A stretch of 19,354 nucleotides of DNA. Source: Zopfochytrium polystomum. Taxonomy: Eukaryota; Chytridiomycota; Chytridiomycetes; Chytridiales; Chytridiaceae. Made by a program: the position numbers and the translations under genes. Location: positions 1 through 19,354 of the forward strand of contig JAIVFJ010000611.1 in the NCBI GenBank assembly GCA_025765615.1. The letters are read 5' to 3'. The notes beneath the pieces were generated by a model. The model worked only from the letters and a program-made list of their open reading frames with translations. It made no database searches and had not been told where the DNA came from. Below are positions 14,336-19,354 of the stretch, in pieces. Numbering within the stretch: position 1 is the first letter of the stretch; each line of letters begins with the position of its first letter.

Positions 14336-15450
14336 TGGAGGACGAGGAGAGAACAACTCTGCCTGGAATGGAATTGGCCACAAACTTCTCCAAAAGGCTG
14401 ACACGGAAAACTGGGTGGATCTTCATGGATGCAGGGAGATCCAGCTTGAAGGTGACTGGATGGATTTGCTCCAAGATCTTGAAAGGTCCCAACTTGAGGT
14501 TGTCTAGCTTGGGACTTGGTCTTTTGGTCTGCAAGTTCTTCCTCAGAAGCCAAACTTGCTGACCCACAGCAAGGTCATGGTCCATTCTGTTAGTGTTGGC
14601 AAATCTTGAGGCATCTTATTGGGCTCGCTTCAGGGTGGAGTCCAGGAAGGTGCTGATGATCTTGAGCTTATGCAAGTGTGAAGGAACACCAGGAGCTTGG
14701 ACATTGGATAGGGTCTCTTGTCCCAGAAGATCTCCTCTTGGATTGAAGCCATAGGTTGCAAAGAAAGGAGATAGCTGGGTGCTTGAGTGGAGAGAATTGT
14801 TGACCAAATTCTGCCAGGGGAAGGAGGGTGGGCCAATCATTCTGTTGATAGCTGACATAGCACCTCAAATACTGCTCCAGAGTCTGGTTTGTTCTTTCTG
14901 TTTGTCCATCAGTCTGAGGGTGATAAGCAGTTGACAGTTGAGACTTGATTCCAAGGGCTGCTGTGAGTGCTTTCCAAAATTGAGATCTGAACTGAGGTCC
15001 TCTGTCACTGATGATTGACTGAGGCAGCCCATGGAGCCTGAATATGTGCTGCAAAAACAGGTCTGCTGTTCCTTGTGCATCTATATTCTCAGTGCAGGGG
15101 ATGAAATGGGCCAACTTTGTCCTTCTGCAGATGACAACAAGGATAGAGTCAAATCCATGTGATGGGGTTAGTTTCACAATGAAGTCCATGGATATTGATG
15201 ACCAAGGGCTGATGGCAATTGGGAGGGGCTCCAGAAGTCCATAGGGCTTGTGTCTGCTGGATTTGTTTCTTTGACAGGTTTCACAGCTGCTGACATAGTT
15301 CTTGATGAACTTCCTCATGCCTGGCCAGTAGAAGTCTCTGGAAACCAGCTCATATGTCTTGTGCTCTCCTGGGTGTCCAGCTGTTGCTGCATCATGCCTT
15401 GTCTTGAGTATATCAAGTTTTCCTCTTCTTGGCTGATTTGAGTCTTGTGA
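14331..15450 (-). pseudogene. Integrase of element B with DDE core, frame-shifted at both ends
   Basis: The longest open part starts at 15318. It carries the Cys pair of the HHCC region (SSCETCQRN) and the catalytic core with D45 (SMDFIV), D105 (IISDRGPQF) and E141 (TDGQTERTNQ). The second spacing is exactly D-35-E as in retroviral-type integrases. The His pair lies upstream in another frame and the C-terminal GPFKILEQI region downstream in another. Integrase joins the cDNA to the target. The core looks chemically complete, but the polypeptide is not continuous as assembled; some of the shifts may be sequence errors. Confidence 0.87.
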
Positions 15451-15619
15451 GGCTTGGGGTCCTTGGAAATCGCATGGGCCAACACACTGTCAGGAAGCAG
15501 TGAAAGGTTGTGTATTGGATGGTGGGGTGAAACCATCTCCCCCTTCAGGTGCAAGGTCTGTCTGTCCTGGTCTTGGAAACACATCAGCATAAGGGAGATA
15601 TTCTTTTGGTAGCTTGGAT

Positions 15620-15960
15620 GCCAGGAAAAGGCCGGATGGGTCCATGTTGCCGTGCTCTTCAGCAGTGGGGCTTGAATTCTTGACTGGGAACTGTGATTCT
15701 TGAATCTTTGACTGAGAGTTCTGTTCTTGGCAAAGACTGTGAGCTGTGGAACTTGAATCTTGAATATGGACTGTGAACTGTGGTACTTGAATCTTTGACT
15801 GTGGGTTCTGTTGAACTAGAGTCTTGGCCATGACTGCGAGCTCTATGAGCTCTACTTGAATCTTGACTGTGAACTGTGAACTGTGGAACTTGAGTCTTGG
15901 CTGGGATTCGTGAACTGCACGATGACACTGGAGTTGTCTTTGGTGGTTGACCTTTAATAC
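15620..15960 (-). repeat. Degenerate tandem repeat linker of element B
   Basis: Same KIQVPQFTV/QDSS/TAH repeat family as in A. It is followed by LPKEYLPYADVF, which resembles the conserved segment normally found directly before reverse transcriptase in Ty3/gypsy polyproteins, and then jumps to sequence that in a complete element lies after RNase H. A lacks about 85 bp more at this point. Confidence 0.7.
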
Positions 15961-16069
15961 CTGGCTGTGAACCTTGAATCAAGGACTTGCGAGCATGAGA
16001 CTTGGAGGCTTGACTTGAGTTTTGGGTGACTGTTCCAATTGGTGGAGGTTGGACTTGACCCGTGGACCC

Positions 16070-16400
16070 AATCAATGGCAGGGTTCTGGCTTGCAGCCAT
16101 GGTAATCCCAGGATGACCGAGAATGTGGGTGAGTCAAGATCCAATACTTCCAGGTTGACCATGGGATGTGGAAAGCCTTGGATGTGGAGGTTTTGCTTGG
16201 TTTTCATGGCTGATATTTCCTTGAACAGAGCATGATTGGCAAAGTGGACCTTGAGGGGTGTGGATTCTGATGGTGGGAATGGCACAAGACTTGGCAAGGG
16301 TGGCATCAATGATGTTCAGGATGATCCAGAGTTGATAAGGGCCGTGGTTGTGATGGTTGACTTGGGTGAGAGTTGAACCTTGACATCCCATGGTGATTTG
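16070..16400 (-). pseudogene. Protease segment of element B
   Basis: Homologous to 12191-12540. The catalytic triplet is again N-S-G (Asn codon at 16331-16333). One C is missing just after it relative to A, shifting the frame. The ILGLPWLQA motif keeps the Trp that is a stop in A. Confidence 0.8.
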
Positions 16401-16486
16401 GTGGGGCTTGGAATCTGAGGTGTTTGTGGTGCTGTGGTGGTTGATGAAACAGGGGCAGCTTGGAGGAGGGTCCAGGGAATTGCCCC

Positions 16487-16762
16487 TCAGTGAGCCTGGA
16501 CCTGGGAGTTTGGGTGCTTCTTCCTAGGGCAGTCCTTGACAGCGTGTTCCTTGGAGCCACAGTAGAAACACAGTCCCTGCTGGGCCCTCCTTGTTTTCTC
16601 CTCTTGGCTCAGAGGACCCTTAGGAAGTGTCTCAACTGCATCCACTTGCATGGGTTCAGGAACTGTAAGAGCTTGAGGGACTGGGGTAGGTCTTGATGTG
16701 GTTCCTACTTGTCTTTGCTTCAGCCTCTTGGAGTTAGAGTCTGTTGTCAATCTTGATGGCAA
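16487..16762 (-). pseudogene. Nucleocapsid zinc-knuckle segment of element B
   Basis: Contains PEPMQVDAVE, typical of gypsy Gag before the nucleocapsid, and one CCHC knuckle, CFYCGSKEHAVKDC (C-x2-C-x4-H-x4-C), at 16529-16570. The knuckle binds the element's RNA. The segment is out of register with the upstream Gag frame. It is wholly absent from element A. Confidence 0.85.
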
Positions 16763-17414
16763 GGAGAATGTGCTCTTCCAAGGTCTCAGGGATGTGCAGA
16801 GACTGGGAGGAGCATGTCTTGGATGGACTCATGGAGACCATGATGGTACAGCTCCATCAGAGCTGCATCATTGTATCCAGAGTCTCTGGCTAGTTGCTTT
16901 GGAATTGGTTGGTGTAGGCCACACAAGATTGCTTCCTTGCTTGATATGCTTGAGCTTGGATCTTGCTGTCCAAGATGCGTAGGGGGTCACCAAGGTAGCT
17001 GCCATCCCGTCCCAGAGCTCTTGCAGGGTGGTGGGTGTGGCTTGGGAGAGATCTGCACCATGATTGAGCTTGACCAGACAGGGAGGGTGCTTGTGAAAAG
17101 AACCTTGACTTGCTCACTGGGAAATCTTGAAGGTTGGAGAAGGATGACATTCTCCACAGTGGCCTAAAAGTTCCTGAGGTCCTGAGGTCTTTGGCCAGCC
17201 CAGTGAACTTGTCAGGGCTGGGAACCTTGGGCTCTCTTGCTTGGTTGGCTTGGGGCAGGGGAAGAGCTTGATGTTCATTTTGGTGAAGTTGTTGTTGAAG
17301 CTGGTGCTGCTGGGTGAAGGCTTGTTCTTGAAGTTGGTGTGTCTGTCTTGAACGGGCTTGCAATTGGTCCATCAACTGCCTTTGCATCAGGGAGGTGTTG
17401 TTTGGGTCAGACAT
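16763..17414 (-). pseudogene. Gag (matrix/capsid part) of element B, frame-shifted
   Basis: The ATG at 17414, only 43 nt inside the LTR, starts MSDPNNTSLMQRQLMDQLQA, a Gln-rich coiled N-terminus, then FTGLAKDLR. A short direct duplication (ACCTCAGG) and other small indels relative to A throw the capsid part out of frame. Later parts resemble the Retrotrans_gag C-terminal half (SCVAYTNQF). The start codon is intact here, unlike in A. Confidence 0.85.
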
Positions 17415-17442
17415 GATGGCCAGAGAGTAGTAGGAGAGGGTG

Positions 17443-17453
17443 AAGTGAATTAT
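17443..17453 (-). other. Primer-binding site of element B (self-priming type)
   Basis: ATAATTCACTT on the minus strand, 3 nt inside the 5' LTR. It is perfectly complementary over 11 nt to AAGTGAATTAT at 17537-17527, about 35 nt downstream of the TATA box, where the RNA is expected to begin. Confidence 0.65.
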
Positions 17454-17564
17454 GATTGTCAGGAACAGGGCAGGACAGGACCAAGGCAGACAAGGACTGA
17501 GAGGAGTGATGATTGTATTGGAAACAATAATTCACTTGAGGGATGGGACAGGTCCCCCATCCCC

Positions 17565-17572
17565 CTTTTATA
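17565..17572 (-). promoter_or_regulatory. TATA box of element B
   Basis: TATAAAAG on the minus strand, at the same place in the LTR as in element A. Confidence 0.75.
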
Positions 17573-17689
17573 CCTTTTGAGGGTCTTCCTTGTCAGAGAC
17601 TCAAAGAAAGTTCCAGAAAGAGCAATTAGTAATACAATGATACCAATGATACCAATGACAACAAGACAAGTCAGGAAAGCAAAGAAGGT

Positions 17690-17840
17690 TCCAGAAAGTT
17701 CCACAAGGTTCCATGAAGGAATGTTCTAGAAGGTTCCGGAAGGTTCCATGAAGGAATGTTCTAGAATGTTCCAGAAGGTTCCAGAAGGTTCCGGAAGGTT
17801 CCATGAAGGAATGTTCTAGAAGGTTCCAGAGGTTTCCAGA
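17690..17840 (-). promoter_or_regulatory. Heat-shock-element array in the 5' LTR of B
   Basis: Alternating GAA and TTC blocks at 5-bp spacing (nTTCnnGAAnnTTCn), the binding pattern of HSF trimers. The longest unbroken run, 17758-17802, has nine consecutive pentamers. A further three-pentamer site (AGAAAGTTCCAGAAA) lies closer to the TATA box, near 17606-17620. Confidence 0.7.
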
Positions 17841-17855
17841 GGGTGATTCATAACA

Positions 17856-17860
17856 AGTGT
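17856..17860. repeat. Target-site duplication of element B (AGTGT), other side
   Basis: AGTGT directly after the LTR start at 17855; pairs with 10811-10815. Confidence 0.9.
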
Positions 17861-19354
17861 CAACAGTTTTCCTCCTCCTCTGCTCAAGCAGATAATATAG
17901 GAGAGGTTTTTTACCCTGTGCCAGTCACGCTTGCCTAGCAACTATTATAGGCATGCATATCATCATCATGTATCAATAATTCATAACAGAGCTTTTCTCT
18001 TTCTCTCCAAGTTGGGGAGAAGGACCACCCACAAACACACATCTCCACTTCATTCACTCCTTCCACTCACTCACTCAGAGTAGACTGTTTACACATCAGC
18101 GTGCCAGCTATCTGGCTGCACCAACCCACAGATTCTAGCTCTGAAAAACACTCTCTACCACCTCCAACAAACAGAATCAGCATACCTCAACTTTAGAAAC
18201 CATTTCGTTTGGGTGGCCCAAAATTTTTGACGCCCTCCCCTGGCCGACCCCGTCATCCAATCCGGGCTTGCTATGTGCATTTGAAAGCCCTGAATCTCCT
18301 CATTCCAACGCGCTATCACGGAGCTCTCTACGCTGTCTCTACAGAATTCGATTGATCGGCGAAGTCAAAAAACGCTTCCTCAACTTTGAGTGACATCGTC
18401 GCAACGGGGAGAAGTGATCAGAGGACGCCCTTGCATGCCTGTATTCTCCTGCTTCTGCTCTTTCCATTTATACCTAACGCGCCCCGCCACAACCCACAGC
18501 AGGAGCTACAAGAGATTTTGATAAGGGGGTCCAAAAGTCGAACAAACCACTACCTCCAACCACACTTTTGTCCTTTCTTGTGTGACAAGTCACCTCAGCT
18601 GGACACCAAATTGCTGTAAGTTCACTCTATTCCGCTCTCCTACACTCTCTGAGGGAAAACACCACCAAAACTTCTATCCTCAGCCTGAAATTCAGCACAC
18701 AGTTGCTATTCAACAGTGCCAACCTGCTATTCTGATTTCAGAATTTTCCATCCATCAATCAGCTTGCAACAAGAATTGTGTGCAACATACATTTTCGATT
18801 CTGGACCATTTCTCCATCAAGTACAGTGTCTCGTTCCGTCGATCTGTGATCATTTGCTCGCTCGCGGTCGTCACTCGACAAGGATCTGCTCGCCGAAACG
18901 GTATGATCCAGTGTCGATCGTTCATTTCAGAGCGTCTCGGCTGGCCGGAGGAAGAGAAGGGGGAAGGGAGGAGAGCGAGAGATCGAGAGTGCGGTTGGTG
19001 CGCCCCTCGGCGTCGGACGGCGCCTACCTTCTTTGTTGGCGAAAAGCTTTTTGTTACTTTTTCCCGTCCTTCTTCTTGAGTGAGCGTTGGTGGTTAAGTT
19101 TCCCTTCTCCCTTTTGCCATCAACTGGACTCCACCGACCTGTTGAGATAAGCTCTGCACCTACTTTTGTTCCAGAGCCCTGCATTCACGTTGGCCCTCTG
19201 CGCGTCTCTACACCACCGATTAACTCGAAGAGAGAGGCGAAAGAGAACACCGCTTGCCAGTTATGGACAATGCCAAATCGACTTCCCGTCCGCTGACCCT
19301 CCCCCACCGTAAATTATGGACCGCTTCGTTAAGATGAGCAAGACGAAGTGATTC
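17861..19354. other. Right flank without a firmly supported gene
   Basis: Open frames of 60-165 codons on both strands lack conserved features. A 77-codon frame at 18386 has a Leu-rich stretch near its start but no convincing signal peptide context. Pyrimidine-rich segments and possible short splice sites (GTATGA at 18901, TTTCAG at 18930) occur. The region may be the promoter and 5' leader of a gene lying beyond the window. Confidence 0.45.
19263..19354 (+). CDS. Possible first exon of a gene running off the window
   Basis: The ATG at 19263 reads MDNAKSTSRPLTLPH, then meets GTAAAT at 19310, a fair donor. Unspliced, the frame stops after 24 codons. A polar Ser/Thr/Pro-rich start like this is common in fungal proteins, but nothing more can be shown. 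Confidence 0.2.

Larger units (their letters stand above)
10816..17855 (-). mobile_element. Element B: Ty3/gypsy chromovirus-type retrotransposon lacking RT/RNase H, split by element A
   Basis: The outer boundaries are an LTR end (TGTCA) at 10816 and an LTR start (complement of TAACA) at 17855. The 5-bp target duplication AGTGT lies at 10811-10815 and 17856-17860. Removing nested element A and one copy of its target duplication leaves about 4.18 kb. Order on the minus strand: 5' LTR (17457-17855), primer-binding site, Gag with zinc knuckle, protease, tandem-repeat linker, integrase with zinc-binding region and DDE core, chromodomain, polypurine tract, 3' LTR. Reverse transcriptase and RNase H are missing. 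Gag, protease and integrase frames carry several shifts, so it is not autonomous as assembled. Chromodomain elements target histone-modified chromatin. Confidence 0.93.
17457..17855 (-). repeat. 5' LTR of element B
   Basis: 399 bp in minus orientation. U3 (about 17690-17855) carries three units containing ATGAAGGAATGTTCTAGA, against four in the 3' LTR of B and one in the LTRs of A. TATA box at 17565-17572; predicted RNA start near 17537. Confidence 0.93.

Noticed and set aside
10816..17855. Large inverted repeat (A and B as arms of one palindrome or a TIR element)
   Set aside because: The inverted similarity is explained by two independent insertions in opposite orientation, each with its own 5-bp target duplication.

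Overview
This is nuclear DNA from a eukaryote, most likely a fungus and quite possibly an early-diverging (chytrid-like) one. The evidence is a short GT-AG intron (75 nt), TATA boxes, an AATAAA signal, a nuclear-type tRNA-Ala without encoded CCA, GC-rich exons between A/T-homopolymer and microsatellite-rich spacers, and a chromodomain-bearing Ty3/gypsy element of the Tf1/sushi kind. The kingdom is an inference; no single gene here fixes it.

Layout of the host region (1-10.3 kb). 1-299 holds the 3' end of a Gln-rich gene, probably with one last intron. 1422-2890 encodes a seven-helix membrane protein with a Gly/Gln-rich tail; one intron is clear, and its frame is disturbed between helices 6 and 7. 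2891-5027 is mostly non-coding and contains a short diverged direct duplication and a perfect hairpin. Two small Ser/Thr/Pro-rich proteins (89 and 103 residues) are transcribed divergently from 5297 and 5892, each with its own TATA box. A possible decayed or spliced minus-strand gene lies at 6527-7154, followed by tRNA-Ala(CGC) at 7276-7347 (minus). 7992-9406 (minus) encodes a protein with a C-terminal CASTOR/ACT_7-type ligand-binding module; it needs one frame correction. Its upstream region carries a G-rich TACGGGG tandem repeat.

The right half (10.3-17.9 kb) is a nest of LTR retrotransposons. Element B (minus strand, outer ends 10816 and 17855, target duplication AGTGT) has its 3' LTR split by element A (plus strand, 11066-13924, target duplication ACAAG). 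Both belong to one chromodomain family. Both lack reverse transcriptase and RNase H, and in the place of those domains lies a degenerate tandem peptide repeat. A has also lost the Gag zinc knuckle and the integrase catalytic core, yet its two 310-bp LTRs look identical, which implies recent mobilisation in trans. A more diverged solo LTR sits at about 10298-10556.

Two LTR features stand out. The U3 is packed with contiguous nGAAn/nTTCn pentamers, the heat-shock element pattern, and the number of 35-bp units varies from 0 to 1, 3 and 4 among the four LTR types. In addition, the 11 nt just downstream of the expected transcription start are complementary to an 11-nt site next to the 5' LTR, which is the Tf1-style self-priming arrangement. 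Together these suggest a heat-shock-responsive, self-priming, non-autonomous chromovirus family.

17861-19354 is flanking DNA with no gene I can support, except a possible gene start at 19263. Several frame breaks, and three indels without substitutions between the two LTRs of B, suggest that some uncorrected single-base indels may remain in this assembly.
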